Below, in pieces: positions 20,200-29,494 of a stretch of DNA of 64,000 nucleotides (positions within the stretch are counted from its first letter, which is position 1; every line of letters begins with the position of its first letter). The notes under the pieces were generated by a model, which saw nothing but the letters and a program-made list of their open reading frames with translations, was not told the origin of the DNA and did no database searches. The stretch spans positions 54,137 through 118,136 of the forward strand of contig NZ_LXYI01000042.1 of the NCBI RefSeq assembly GCF_001650875.1. The letters are read 5' to 3'. The DNA is from Sulfitobacter sp. EhC04 (GTDB taxonomy: Bacteria > Pseudomonadota > Alphaproteobacteria > Rhodobacterales > Rhodobacteraceae). The translations under genes and the position numbers were made by a program.

Positions 20200-21105
20200 A
20201 TGGCCAAAGACCGCTCAACCAGCAGTGATTTTACCGGCCCTCTGCGCCGGTTGCTGCTGGCTGTGCTGATCCTGGTGCTTGGCGCGACCTTTCTTTTGTG
20301 GCGCATCGACAGCCCGCGCGTCGAACGGTTCCGCGCCCAGATCACCGACCGGCTGGTGCCCAATATGGACTGGGCGATGGCCCCCGTGACCGGCACGATC
20401 AACCTGTTGCGCGACTTCCAATCCTATCAGCGGCTGAGCGAACAGAATCAGGAGCTGCGCAGCGAATTGCGCCAGATGCAGGCCTGGAAGGAAGCGGCCC
20501 TGCAACTGGAACAGGAAAACGCCAGGTTGCTGGACCTGAACAAGGTCCGGCTCGACCCGCGACTGACCTTCATTACCGGGGTTGTGCTGGCTGATTCCGG
20601 CTCTCCCTTCCGGCAGTCCGTGCTGCTGAACGTGGGCGCGCGCGACGGGCTGGTGGATGGCTGGGCGACGATGGATGGCATTGGCCTTGTCGGTCGCATT
20701 TCCGGCGTGGCGCAGAACACCGCACGGGTGATCCTGCTGACGGATGCCTCCAGCCGTATCCCGGCAGTGATCCAGCCTTCGGGCCAGCGCACCATTGTCG
20801 CGGGCGACAACTCTGCCGCCCCGCCGCTGGATTTCATCGAAAGCACCGATCTGGTGCGTCCCGGCGACCGGGTGATTTCATCCGGTGACGGGGGCGTGTT
20901 CCCGGCGGGGCTGCTGATCGGACAGGTCGCCGAGGATCCCGGCGGGCGTCTGCGCGTGCGCCTTGCGGCAGACTATGAACGGTTGGAGTTCCTGCGCGTG
21001 ATGCGGCACTACGGCACGGAGAAGGTGACCGACAATGCCCAGGTGATATCCCCCGCAGGCCCCCTGCCCGCGCAGGCCGAAGCAGAGGCCGAGGTGGTCG
21101 AATGA
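20200..21105 (+). CDS. mreC: Rod shape-determining protein MreC
   Basis: Periplasmic scaffold of 301 residues: a short cytoplasmic tail, one membrane helix (LLLAVLILVLGATFLLW), a coiled coil around residues 75-110 (YQRLSEQNQELRSELRQM) and the paired beta-barrel domains beginning at TGVVLADSGSPFRQSVLLNVG. MreC dimers link PBP2 to MreB/MreD. It follows mreB by 49 bp and overlaps mreD by 4 bp. The C-terminal Ala/Glu-rich tail is not conserved in the family. Confidence 0.95.
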   Translation: MAKDRSTSSDFTGPLRRLLLAVLILVLGATFLLWRIDSPRVERFRAQITDRLVPNMDWAMAPVTGTINLLRDFQSYQRLSEQNQELRSELRQMQAWKEAALQLEQENARLLDLNKVRLDPRLTFITGVVLADSGSPFRQSVLLNVGARDGLVDGWATMDGIGLVGRISGVAQNTARVILLTDASSRIPAVIQPSGQRTIVAGDNSAAPPLDFIESTDLVRPGDRVISSGDGGVFPAGLLIGQVAEDPGGRLRVRLAADYERLEFLRVMRHYGTEKVTDNAQVISPAGPLPAQAEAEAEVVE

Positions 21106-21641
21106 ACGATCTGTCGCAAACCCGGCTTTGGGCAATGCGGGCGGCGTTCCTGTTCCTGGCGCTTGTGATCCTGTTTTTTCACCTGCTGCCGATGGAAACC
21201 ACGCCGCGCCGCTGGGCCGGGCCTGACCTGCTGCTTTGCTTTGCCTGCGCGTGGAGCCTGCGGCGCCCCGAATACGTGCCTGCCCTTGCGCTGGCCATCG
21301 CCTTTCTGATGACCGACCTTCTGCTGCAACGCCCGCCGGGGCTGTGGGCGCTGCTGGCCCTGATCGGCTGCGAAAACCTCAAATCGCGGGGCCGGTCGCT
21401 GCGCGATGGCGGCTTTGCCGCCGAATGGCTGACGGTTGGGATGATCATGGTGCTGATCATGGTCGCGAACCGGCTGATACTTGCCCTTGTTCTGGTGCCT
21501 GTGCCGGGCCTGACACTCAGCCTTTCGGAACTGGGCATGTCCCTGCTATTCTATCCCCTGATCGTGGCCGTCACCCATGGGCTGATGCGGGTGCGCAAGA
21601 CCGCCCCCGGCGATCTGGATGCTTTGGGCCAGAGGGTCTGA
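21102..21641 (+). CDS. mreD: Rod shape-determining protein MreD
   Basis: Polytopic inner-membrane protein of 179 residues with five or six predicted helices, e.g. AAFLFLALVILFFHLLP at the start and VGMIMVLIMVANRLILALVLVPV later. Sequence conservation in MreD is low, so the call rests on size, topology and its place between mreC (ATGA overlap) and mrdA (11 bp downstream). Confidence 0.92.
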   Translation: MNDLSQTRLWAMRAAFLFLALVILFFHLLPMETTPRRWAGPDLLLCFACAWSLRRPEYVPALALAIAFLMTDLLLQRPPGLWALLALIGCENLKSRGRSLRDGGFAAEWLTVGMIMVLIMVANRLILALVLVPVPGLTLSLSELGMSLLFYPLIVAVTHGLMRVRKTAPGDLDALGQRV

Positions 21642-21652
21642 GAGGGCATGAC

Positions 21653-23596
21653 ATGAGACGCAACCGCGCCGAAAGCGATGCAAACCACACGAAGCTGACC
21701 CGCCGTGCTGCCCTTCTGGGTGGCGCGCAACTGCTGTTCATGGGCGGGCTGGCGGCGCGGATGCGTTATCTTCAGGTGGATCAGGCCGACCAGTTCCGAC
21801 TGCTGGCCGAGGAAAACCGTATCAATATCCGGCTGATCCCGCCCGCACGCGGCGAGATTTTCGACCGCAACGGCTTGCGGCTGGCACAGAACGTGCCGAG
21901 CTACCGCATTGTTATGGTGCGCGAGGACGCAGGCGATGCAGAGGCGGTGATGGACCGTCTGGGCCAGATCATCACCCTTGATCCGGAAACCCGCGAACGC
22001 GCCATGGCAGAGATCAAACGCTCTGCGCCGTTCCTGCCGGTCACCATCGTCGATGATGTCAGTTGGGATGATGTCAGCCGGGTCAGCGTCAATGCGCCCG
22101 CCCTGCCCGGCGTCACGCCCGAGGTCGGGCTGACGCGGGTCTACCCGCGCGGGTCGGACTTTGCCCATGTGGTGGGCCGCGTCGGCCGGGTCAGCCAGGC
22201 TGACCTCGACGCGCTGGAAGACCCCGACCAGGTGCTGCGCATCCCGCGTTTCCAGATCGGCAAGATCAATGTGGAGGCCCGGCGCGAGGACATCCTGCGC
22301 GGCAAGGCGGGCACCAAGCAGGTGGAGGTCAACGCCACCGGCCGGGTGATGCGCGAACTCTCCCGGCGCGAAGGCGAAGCGGGCAAGGACATACAGCTGA
22401 CCGTGGACGCCAATCTGCAACAATACGTCCAGGCCCGCCTGAGCGAGGAAAGCGCCGCCGTCGTCGTGATCGACTGCGAAAACGGCGATCTGGCTGCCAT
22501 CGCGTCAGCGCCCTCCTATGACCCGAACCTCTTTATCGGCGGGATTTCGTCCAAGGATTACAACCCGCTGCTGGAATCAAAGTACCGCCCGCTGGTGAAC
22601 AAGACGGTGCAGGGCACCTATCCGCCCGGATCGACCTTCAAGATGATGGTCGCCATGGCCGCCATCGAGGAAGGCATCATCGGCCCCGACGAAACCGTCT
22701 ATTGCCCCGGCCACCTCGAAGTTGCGGGGCGGCGGTTCCACTGCTGGAAGCGCGCGGGTCACGGATGGGTCGATCTGGAAAACTCGCTGAAGCAATCCTG
22801 TGACGTCTATTACTACGATCTCGCCCTCAAGGTCGGGATCGAGAAAATCTCGGCCATGGCGAACCGCTTTGGCCTTGGCATCAAACATGAACTTGCGCTG
22901 TCCTCTGTCGCCTCGGGCCTGACGCCGACCAAAAGCTGGAAGCGCGAAACGCGCGGTGCCGACTGGGTCATCGGCGACACGGTCAACGCCTCCATCGGGC
23001 AGGGCTTCATGCTGGCTTCTCCGCTGCAACTGGCGGTGATGAGCGCGCGCATCGCGACAGGCCGGGCCGTGACCCCGCGGCTGGTCAAGACCATCGACGG
23101 CGTCGAACAGCCCAGTGGCGCGGGCGAACCGCTGGGCATGAATGAAAACAACCTGCGCAAAATGCGCCGCGCGATGTTCGAGGTGGTCAACAACCGTCGC
23201 GGCACCGGCTACCGGTCGCGCATCATCGCCGAGGAATACCGCATGGCCGGCAAGACCGGCACCAGCCAGGTCCGCAACATCACCGCCGCAGAACGGGCGC
23301 GCGGGGTCAGCCGGAACGAAGACCTGCCCTGGGAACGCCGTGACCACGCGCTGTTTGTCAGCTTCGCCCCCTTCGACAAACCCCGCTACGCCGTGTCTGT
23401 ACTGGTCGAACACGGCGGCGGTGGATCGACGGCCGCCGCACCGATCGCACGGGACGTGATCCTGCAGGCCCTTGCAGGGGGCGAGCCCCCGCTTGAGGCC
23501 TATCCATCCGCCGACCGCGGCCGGATCAAGACCCAGCAACGCAAGCTGCGCGAGATGCAGCCCCAGGCCGCGATCAACGGAAACGATCAGGCATGA
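21653..23596 (+). CDS. mrdA: Penicillin-binding protein 2 (elongation transpeptidase)
   Basis: Class B PBP of 647 residues: an N-terminal membrane anchor (AALLGGAQLLFMGGLAARM), the pedestal domain beginning PPARGEIFDRNG, then the transpeptidase with SxxK (YPPGSTFKMM), SxN-type SCD (SLKQSCDVYYYD) and KTGTS (MAGKTGTSQVR). It crosslinks peptidoglycan with RodA during cell elongation. Start is ATG 21653; the nearby ATG at 21648 is out of frame. The stop overlaps the rodA start by 4 bp. Confidence 0.97.
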   Translation: MRRNRAESDANHTKLTRRAALLGGAQLLFMGGLAARMRYLQVDQADQFRLLAEENRINIRLIPPARGEIFDRNGLRLAQNVPSYRIVMVREDAGDAEAVMDRLGQIITLDPETRERAMAEIKRSAPFLPVTIVDDVSWDDVSRVSVNAPALPGVTPEVGLTRVYPRGSDFAHVVGRVGRVSQADLDALEDPDQVLRIPRFQIGKINVEARREDILRGKAGTKQVEVNATGRVMRELSRREGEAGKDIQLTVDANLQQYVQARLSEESAAVVVIDCENGDLAAIASAPSYDPNLFIGGISSKDYNPLLESKYRPLVNKTVQGTYPPGSTFKMMVAMAAIEEGIIGPDETVYCPGHLEVAGRRFHCWKRAGHGWVDLENSLKQSCDVYYYDLALKVGIEKISAMANRFGLGIKHELALSSVASGLTPTKSWKRETRGADWVIGDTVNASIGQGFMLASPLQLAVMSARIATGRAVTPRLVKTIDGVEQPSGAGEPLGMNENNLRKMRRAMFEVVNNRRGTGYRSRIIAEEYRMAGKTGTSQVRNITAAERARGVSRNEDLPWERRDHALFVSFAPFDKPRYAVSVLVEHGGGGSTAAAPIARDVILQALAGGEPPLEAYPSADRGRIKTQQRKLREMQPQAAINGNDQA

Positions 23597-24732
23597 GTTA
23601 TCTTGAATACACGGTCAAATCGGTCCCTTCCGGTTTTCGCAAGATCCTGCACCTGAACTGGCCACTCACGCTGCTTCTGGCGTCGGTCTGCGGGATCGGT
23701 TTCCTGATGCTTTATTCCGTGGCGGGCGGGTCCTTCACCCCCTGGGCCGAACCGCAGATGAAACGCTTCGGCCTTGGCCTTGCCCTGATGTTCGCAGTGG
23801 CAATGATCCCGATCTGGCTGTGGCGGAACCTGTCGGGGCTGGCTTATGGCGTCTCCCTGCTGCTGCTGGTTGCCGTGGCGGTCCTCGGAGAAGAGCGCAA
23901 GGGCTCGCAGCGCTGGATCGACCTGGGGTTTATGGACCTGCAACCCTCCGAACTGATGAAAATCACGCTGGTGATGTTCCTGGCCGCCTACTACGACTGG
24001 CTGCCCGCCAAGAAGGTATCGCGCCCGTTCTGGGTGCTGTTGCCGGTCATGATCATCTGCGTGCCGACCGTTCTGGTCCTGCAGCAACCCGACCTCGGGA
24101 CGTCGATCCTGCTGCTGACTGCAGGCGGCGGGCTGATGTTCCTGGCCGGGGTGCACTGGGCCTATTTCGCCGCTGTCATCGCCTCGGGCACGGGGCTGCT
24201 GACAGCGGTCTTTCAATCGCGCGGCACCAGCTGGCAGTTGCTGAACGACTACCAGTACCGCCGCATCGACACCTTTCTCGACCCCGCTGCCGATCCCTTG
24301 GGCGCGGGCTATCACATCACCCAGTCCAAGATCGCGCTGGGGTCGGGCGGCTGGACCGGGCGCGGCTTCATGCAAGGCACGCAGTCGCGGCTGAACTTCC
24401 TGCCCGAAAAGCACACCGATTTCATCTTTACCACCCTGGCAGAGGAATTCGGCTTTGTCGGCGGGTTCAGCCTGCTGGCGCTCTATGCGATGATCATCCT
24501 GTTCTGCGTGGTGACCGCGATCCTGAACAAGGACCGTTTCTCTTCCCTGCTGACCCTTGGCATCGCGCTGAACTTCTTTTTGTTCTTTGCGGTCAACATG
24601 TCGATGGTGATGGGGCTGGCCCCGGTTGTCGGCGTGCCCTTGCCGTTGGTAAGCTACGGCGGGTCGGCGATGCTGGTCTTGCTGCTGGCCTTCGGCCTCG
24701 TGCAATCCGCCCATATCCACAGACCGAGGTAA
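23593..24732 (+). CDS. rodA: Peptidoglycan glycosyltransferase RodA
   Basis: SEDS-family polymerase of 379 residues with about ten membrane helices. Typical landmarks are GIGFLMLYSVAGGSF, the GSQRWIDLGFMDLQPSELMK segment (in part RWIDLG and QPSELMK), QPDLGTSILLL and PEKHTDFIFTTLAEEFGFVG with the catalytic Asp. It works with PBP2. It ends the elongasome operon, although the dehydrogenase gene begins only 3 bp later and may share the transcript. Confidence 0.97.
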   Translation: MSYLEYTVKSVPSGFRKILHLNWPLTLLLASVCGIGFLMLYSVAGGSFTPWAEPQMKRFGLGLALMFAVAMIPIWLWRNLSGLAYGVSLLLLVAVAVLGEERKGSQRWIDLGFMDLQPSELMKITLVMFLAAYYDWLPAKKVSRPFWVLLPVMIICVPTVLVLQQPDLGTSILLLTAGGGLMFLAGVHWAYFAAVIASGTGLLTAVFQSRGTSWQLLNDYQYRRIDTFLDPAADPLGAGYHITQSKIALGSGGWTGRGFMQGTQSRLNFLPEKHTDFIFTTLAEEFGFVGGFSLLALYAMIILFCVVTAILNKDRFSSLLTLGIALNFFLFFAVNMSMVMGLAPVVGVPLPLVSYGGSAMLVLLLAFGLVQSAHIHRPR

Positions 24733-24735
24733 TCC

Positions 24736-25668
24736 ATGACCATCAACGTCCTCTTCGCCGCCAATTCCGAGCGGTGGGAAACCTATGAACAGCCCCTGCG
24801 CAAGGCGCTTGCTGATGCGGGCCTCGATGCGCGGCTCAGCACGGATATTCCGCCCGCCGAGGTCGATTACATCGTCTATGCCCCCAACAGCGACCTGCAG
24901 GATTTTACCCCCTATACCCGTGCCAAGGCGGTGCTGAACCTCTGGGCGGGGGTGGAAAACGTGGTGGGCAACGACACATTGCAGATCCCGCTGGCGCGCA
25001 TGGTCGATCCCGGCCTGACCAAGGGGATGGTGGAATGGGTCACAGGCCACGTGATGCGCTATCACCTCGGACTGGACACCGACATCACCCGCACGGATGC
25101 CAGGTGGGAGCCGCGCACACCGCCCCTGGCGCAGGAACGTTCCGTCGTGATGCTGGGCCTCGGTGCCCTTGGCAGTGCTGCGGCAAAAGTGCTTGTGGAT
25201 ATCGGCTTTCAGGTGACCGGATGGTCGCGCAGCCCAAAGGACGTCGCCGGCGTCACCTGCCTGCATGGTGACGACGGGCTGAAACAGGCGCTTGGCCGCG
25301 CCGAGATCGCTGTGCTGTTGCTGCCCGACACCCCGGCCACCGAAAACACGCTGAACCGCAAAAGCCTGGCGCTGATGCCGCGCGGCACCTTCATCATCAA
25401 TCCCGGTCGCGGCCCGCTGATCGACGATGACGCCCTGCTTGAGGCCTTGGACAGCGGGCAGGTCGCCCATGCCACGCTGGACGTGTTCCGCACCGAACCT
25501 CTGCCGCGGGACCATCCCTACTGGGCGCATCCCGGTGTGACGGTCACGCCGCATATCGCTGCCGAAACACGGGCCACGACGGCCTCACAATCCGTCGCCG
25601 AAAACATCCGTCGCGGCGAAGCGGGCGAGGACTTGCTCAATCTCGTTGATCGCGGCCTGGGGTACTGA
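24736..25668 (+). CDS. Glyoxylate/hydroxypyruvate reductase A-like 2-hydroxyacid dehydrogenase
   Basis: NAD(P)-dependent D-2-hydroxyacid dehydrogenase of 310 residues, GhrA type. The nucleotide loop is VMLGLGALGSAAAKVL; the catalytic Arg is in NPGRGPLIDDDAL, the Glu in DVFRTEPLP and the His in PHIAAETRA. It begins 3 bp after rodA on the same strand, so it is probably transcribed with the elongasome genes although functionally unrelated. A large palindrome starts 8 bp after its stop. Confidence 0.9.
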   Translation: MTINVLFAANSERWETYEQPLRKALADAGLDARLSTDIPPAEVDYIVYAPNSDLQDFTPYTRAKAVLNLWAGVENVVGNDTLQIPLARMVDPGLTKGMVEWVTGHVMRYHLGLDTDITRTDARWEPRTPPLAQERSVVMLGLGALGSAAAKVLVDIGFQVTGWSRSPKDVAGVTCLHGDDGLKQALGRAEIAVLLLPDTPATENTLNRKSLALMPRGTFIINPGRGPLIDDDALLEALDSGQVAHATLDVFRTEPLPRDHPYWAHPGVTVTPHIAAETRATTASQSVAENIRRGEAGEDLLNLVDRGLGY

Positions 25669-25676
25669 TCGACAGG

Positions 25677-25849
25677 ACCCTGGTTTCGGAGCCGCCCTTG
25701 CGTGCGCCCGGACAGACAGGGCGCTGGCCGGTTGCCAAGGAAAATCGACGAGGGGCCCCGCAGCGCGGGGAGACGCCGATTATCCTTGGCAAATGGTTGG
25801 CGGCCTGTCAGCACGGGGCCGCGCAAGGGAGGCTTCGAAACCCTGGGTT
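25677..25849. repeat. 173-bp imperfect palindrome in ghrA-like / M3 peptidase gap
   Basis: Two arms of about 85 bp (25677-25761 and 25765-25849) are reverse complements of one another around a centre CCCCGC-AGC-GCGGGG. Well-matched blocks include CCCTGGTTTCG / CGAAACCCTGGG at the outer ends, CCCTTGCG / CGCAAGGG, and TTGCCAAGGA / TCCTTGGCAA near the middle. It nearly fills the 208-bp gap between two convergent genes. It would fold into one long hairpin in either transcript. The design resembles a non-autonomous palindromic repeat or MITE rather than a plain terminator, since no T tract follows. Confidence 0.8.
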
Positions 25850-25876
25850 TGGTGAGACCCGCAGCGCGGCAGCCTC

Positions 25877-27892
25877 TCAGGCCGCGATCAGCCCACGGCC
25901 ACGCAACAAGGCCTCGACCCCCGGCAACCGCCCCCTGAATGCCACGTAAAGCTCCGCCGCATCGCGGCTGCCGCCGGTGGACAGGATATGCTGCTCCAGC
26001 GCTGCCGCCGTCCCCGGCTCGAACGCACCGCCCGCTTCTCCGAACGCCTCGAAGGCATCCGCATCCATGACTTCGGACCACATGTAGCTGTAGTAGCCGC
26101 TCGAATAGCCATCGCCGGAAAACACATGAGCGAACTGCGGCGTCGCGTGACGCATGCGGATCGCCTCCGGCATGCCGATGTTCGCCAGCACTTCGGCCTG
26201 CCGCGCCATCGGATCGGCGGGTGCCGCGCCGTCATGAAACGCCAGATCGACAAGGGCAGAAGCCACGTATTCAACCGTCTGGAACCCCATGTCGAAGGTC
26301 GCGGCGGCCAATACCTTGTCCAGCATCTCCTTGGGCATCGGCGCACCGGTCCGGGCGTGGATCGCAAATTTGCCCAATACCTCGGGCACCTCCAGCCAGT
26401 GTTCATAAAGCTGGCTGGGCAGTTCCACAAAATCACGCGCCACCGAGGTGCCGCTGACCGATTCATAGGTCACATCCGACAGCATCTGGTGCAGCGCATG
26501 GCCGAATTCATGAAACAATGTGCGCGCATCGTCATAGGACAGCAGCGCCGGATCGGACTTGGCAAAGTTGCATACGTTGATCACCACCGGGCTTTGCGCT
26601 TTGGGGAACTTCGCCTGCGCGCGCATGGCCGAACACCAGGCCCCCGACCGCTTTGATCCACGGGCAAAGTAATCCCCGATGAACACGGCGACATGTTCGC
26701 CGTTGCGCGTGACCTCCCAGGCCCGGCAATCCGCGTGGTAAAGTGGAACATCAAGGGGCGCGAATTCCAGACCGAAGAGCCGGGTGGCGCAGTCAAAGGC
26801 CGCGTCGATCATACGGTCCAGCTGAAAATAGGGTTTCAACGCGGCCTCGTCCAGATCATGCTCCGCCGCACGCCGTTTCTCCGCATAATAGCGCCAGTCC
26901 CAGGGGGCCAGGTCGCCGTTGACGCCATCGGCGTGCATCATGCGTGTCAGCACCTCGGCATCGGCATTGGCCTGCGCCCTTGCAGGTTCCCAGACATCCA
27001 TCAACAGGCCCCGCACCGCCTCCGGCGTCTTGGCCATTTCGGTTTCCAGCTTATAGGCCGCGAAACTTTCATAGCCCAGCAGCCTGGCGCGTTCCTCGCG
27101 CAGGGCAAGTGTCTCGGCCGCGATGGCGCGGTTGTCGGTGTCGCCCCCACCTGCGCCCCGCGCCTCCCAGGCACGAAACGCCTTTTCACGCAGGTCGCGG
27201 CGCGGCGAGAATTGCAGGAAAGGCACGATCAGGGACCGCGACAGGGTCACAACCGGACCCGAAGCGCCCTTTTCCGCGCCTGCTGCACGGGCGGCATCGA
27301 CCACGAAATCAGGCAGACCGGCCAGTTCATCCTCGGACAGTTCCATGAACCACGACCGTTCGTCTGCCAGCAGGTTCTGGGTAAACTGGGTGCCCAGCAC
27401 CGCCAGCCTGCCCTTGATCTGCTTCATCCGCGCCTCCTCCGCCCCTTCCAGCGCGGCACCGGAACGGACAAAGCCGCGATGTGTCAGCATCAGCACCCGC
27501 GCCTGTTCGTTGGTCAACGCCAGGCTGTCGCGCCTGTCCCAGACGGCGGCGACCCTGGCAAACAGCGCCTTGTTCGCCGAAATCTCGGAAAAATGTGCCG
27601 CCAGTTTGGGGGAAAAATCGCGCTGCAACTTTTCCCGCGCGGGCGTGCTGTCGGCCCCCGCCACGGTAAAGAATACGCCCAGAACCTTGTCCAGCGCCCC
27701 GCCTGCGGCTTCCAGCGCCTCGATGGTATTGGCGAAACTTGCCTCATCCGGATTCTGCGCGATCGCCTCAATCTCGGCATTATGGGCGGTCAGCGCCTCT
27801 TCCAGCGCAGGGGCGAAGTCTTCGTCGGAAATCCGGTCGAAGGGGGCGAGGCCAAAGGGGGTTTGCCAGTCTTGCAGCAGGGGGTTTGTCAT
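25877..27892 (-). CDS. M3 family metallopeptidase (oligopeptidase / dipeptidyl carboxypeptidase type)
   Basis: Zinc peptidase of 671 residues of the thimet-oligopeptidase family. The zinc site is HEFGHALH (residues 461-468), followed about 25 residues on by the third-ligand region DFVELPSQLYEHW. The N-terminal helical half begins FDRISDEDFAPALEEAL. It is cytoplasmic, with no signal peptide, and probably degrades short peptides. ATG 27892 is preceded by AAAGGAG. Dcp or PrlC/OpdA cannot be separated by eye; the length favours either. Confidence 0.94.
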   Translation of the reverse strand: MTNPLLQDWQTPFGLAPFDRISDEDFAPALEEALTAHNAEIEAIAQNPDEASFANTIEALEAAGGALDKVLGVFFTVAGADSTPAREKLQRDFSPKLAAHFSEISANKALFARVAAVWDRRDSLALTNEQARVLMLTHRGFVRSGAALEGAEEARMKQIKGRLAVLGTQFTQNLLADERSWFMELSEDELAGLPDFVVDAARAAGAEKGASGPVVTLSRSLIVPFLQFSPRRDLREKAFRAWEARGAGGGDTDNRAIAAETLALREERARLLGYESFAAYKLETEMAKTPEAVRGLLMDVWEPARAQANADAEVLTRMMHADGVNGDLAPWDWRYYAEKRRAAEHDLDEAALKPYFQLDRMIDAAFDCATRLFGLEFAPLDVPLYHADCRAWEVTRNGEHVAVFIGDYFARGSKRSGAWCSAMRAQAKFPKAQSPVVINVCNFAKSDPALLSYDDARTLFHEFGHALHQMLSDVTYESVSGTSVARDFVELPSQLYEHWLEVPEVLGKFAIHARTGAPMPKEMLDKVLAAATFDMGFQTVEYVASALVDLAFHDGAAPADPMARQAEVLANIGMPEAIRMRHATPQFAHVFSGDGYSSGYYSYMWSEVMDADAFEAFGEAGGAFEPGTAAALEQHILSTGGSRDAAELYVAFRGRLPGVEALLRGRGLIAA

Positions 27893-27977
27893 GGGGATCT
27901 CCTTTGCGCTCAAGCTAGGGCGCGGTGGCGGCAGATACAATGCACCGGCCGGCAATGTCGGCTGATGTTGCCCGCTG

Positions 27978-29033
27978 TCAGTTTTCTGCAGATGTGCCGC
28001 AGGTGGGGCACGCCGCGCGGCGCTGCACCGCGATGCTGCGGTTCTCTCCAAAGAGAGCGTCATAAATCACCATCTGCCCGCGCGCGGGCGCGCCCGCACC
28101 GGTGATCAGCTTGATCGCCTCTACCGCCATCATCGACCCCACCACGCCGGGCAGCGGCCCGATCACCCCGGCTTCGGCGCAGGAGGGTGCAAGGTGCGGC
28201 GCGGGGGGCTTGTCGAAGATGCACTGGTAACAGGGCGCGCCACGTGCCGGGTCGAAGACCGAAAGCTGCCCTTCCCACTGGCTCAGCGCCCCAGAGATCA
28301 GCGGCACCCCGGCCCGCACGCAGGCGGCATTGACCAGATAGCGGGTTTCGAAATTGTCGCAGCCGTCGATCACGAGGTCATATTCAGCCACCAGTTCGTC
28401 GGCAATATCCGCTGTCAGTCGGCGGTGATAGGGGCGCACGGTGACAAAGGGGTTCTGCGCCTGCATCGCCTGTTGCGCGGAAAACACCTTGGGCATGCCG
28501 ATGGCACCATCATGGTGGATCACTTGCCGTTGCAGGTTTGCGTTCTCAACCAGATCATCGTCGATTACGCCGATGGTGCCGACCCCGGCGGCCGCGAGGT
28601 ATTGCAGCACCGGCGCGCCCAGACCACCGGCACCGATGACCAGCACGCGCGCGTTTTTCAGCGCCTTCTGACCCGCGCCGCCGACCTCGCGCAGGACGAT
28701 ATGGCGGGCATAGCGGTTCAGTTCCGTGTCCGAGAATGGACCGACAGGTTTTGCATCATCCGGCGCGGGTATGCTGCCCGCCGCGCGTCGGCGCAATGCG
28801 CGGATCAGCGCGCGGTAGGCCAGAAAGATCACCACAGCCCCGCCCAGCAACAGCCAGAGTGCGGCGCTGCCACCGGTATTCACCGCCATCGGATGGGTCT
28901 TGGGAAAGGTGATCTGAATGCCCAGAACCGCGAGATAGAGCAGACCAAGCAGGGTCAGCCGGATCTGCCGTGGCGCGCCAACCATGCCGCCGCCGAACCA
29001 GATCACGGCAGCCATGATCGCGACCAGCAGCAT
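27978..29033 (-). CDS. Membrane-anchored MoeB/ThiF-family E1-like adenylyltransferase
   Basis: Protein of 351 residues in two parts. Residues 1-85 are three hydrophobic segments (starting [16 protein letters not shown]). From about residue 100 it is a full MoeB/ThiF domain: RYARHIVLREVGGAGQKAL, ATP loop VLVIGAGGLGAPVLQYLAAAG, DGCDNFETRYLVN, the conserved SCAEAGVIGPLPGVVGS, and zinc Cys pairs CYQC and CPTC. Such enzymes adenylate the C-terminal Gly-Gly of sulfur carriers MoaD or ThiS. The membrane extension is absent from E. coli MoeB. The start overlaps the dut stop (ATGA). Confidence 0.88.
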   Translation of the reverse strand: MLLVAIMAAVIWFGGGMVGAPRQIRLTLLGLLYLAVLGIQITFPKTHPMAVNTGGSAALWLLLGGAVVIFLAYRALIRALRRRAAGSIPAPDDAKPVGPFSDTELNRYARHIVLREVGGAGQKALKNARVLVIGAGGLGAPVLQYLAAAGVGTIGVIDDDLVENANLQRQVIHHDGAIGMPKVFSAQQAMQAQNPFVTVRPYHRRLTADIADELVAEYDLVIDGCDNFETRYLVNAACVRAGVPLISGALSQWEGQLSVFDPARGAPCYQCIFDKPPAPHLAPSCAEAGVIGPLPGVVGSMMAVEAIKLITGAGAPARGQMVIYDALFGENRSIAVQRRAACPTCGTSAEN

Positions 29034-29485
29034 CAGTTCACGCCTGTTGATCCAAAGCCGCCGCCACCCCGTGCGGTATCGTCCAGGGTTTCTTCAACCT
29101 TGAAACCCGCCTGCACCACCGGGGCAACCACCATCTGCGCGATCCGCATGCCATGGGTGACTTCAAAGCCCTCCGTCCCGGTGTTCAGCAGGATCACCCC
29201 GACAACGCCGCGATAGTCTGCATCAATGGTGCCGGGGCTGTTGGGCAGGGTCAGGCCATGCTTCAGCGCCAGGCCCGATCGCGGCCTGATCTGCACCTCG
29301 AACCCTTCCGGGATGGCCATGTGCAACCCGGTGGAGATCAGCGCCCGGCCCGAAGGGGGCAGTGTCACCGGCCCCTCCGGCAAGTTCGCGCGCAGGTCCG
29401 CACCGGCAGCCCCGGTGGATTCATAGGCGGGCAGGCCCAGTGTCTGATCGGCCCCTTCGGCCCAGCGCAGCGTGATCGTGACCAT
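29033..29485 (-). CDS. dut: dUTP diphosphatase
   Basis: Trimeric dUTPase of 150 residues, dUTP to dUMP plus PPi. The five motifs are in order: [42 protein letters not shown] and the C-terminal [10 protein letters not shown] that closes the active site. It lies 9 bp after coaBC and overlaps the MoeB-like gene by 3 bases, forming a coaBC-dut-moeB-like transcript. coaBC-dut adjacency is widespread. Confidence 0.97.
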   Translation of the reverse strand: MVTITLRWAEGADQTLGLPAYESTGAAGADLRANLPEGPVTLPPSGRALISTGLHMAIPEGFEVQIRPRSGLALKHGLTLPNSPGTIDADYRGVVGVILLNTGTEGFEVTHGMRIAQMVVAPVVQAGFKVEETLDDTARGGGGFGSTGVN

Positions 29486-29494
29486 CTGCGCGCC

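Noticed and set aside
23587..25554. Very long open frame (655 codons) antisense to rodA and the dehydrogenase gene
   Set aside because: Its composition is Gln/His/Gly/Arg-rich as expected from reading conserved genes backwards, and it spans two real genes.
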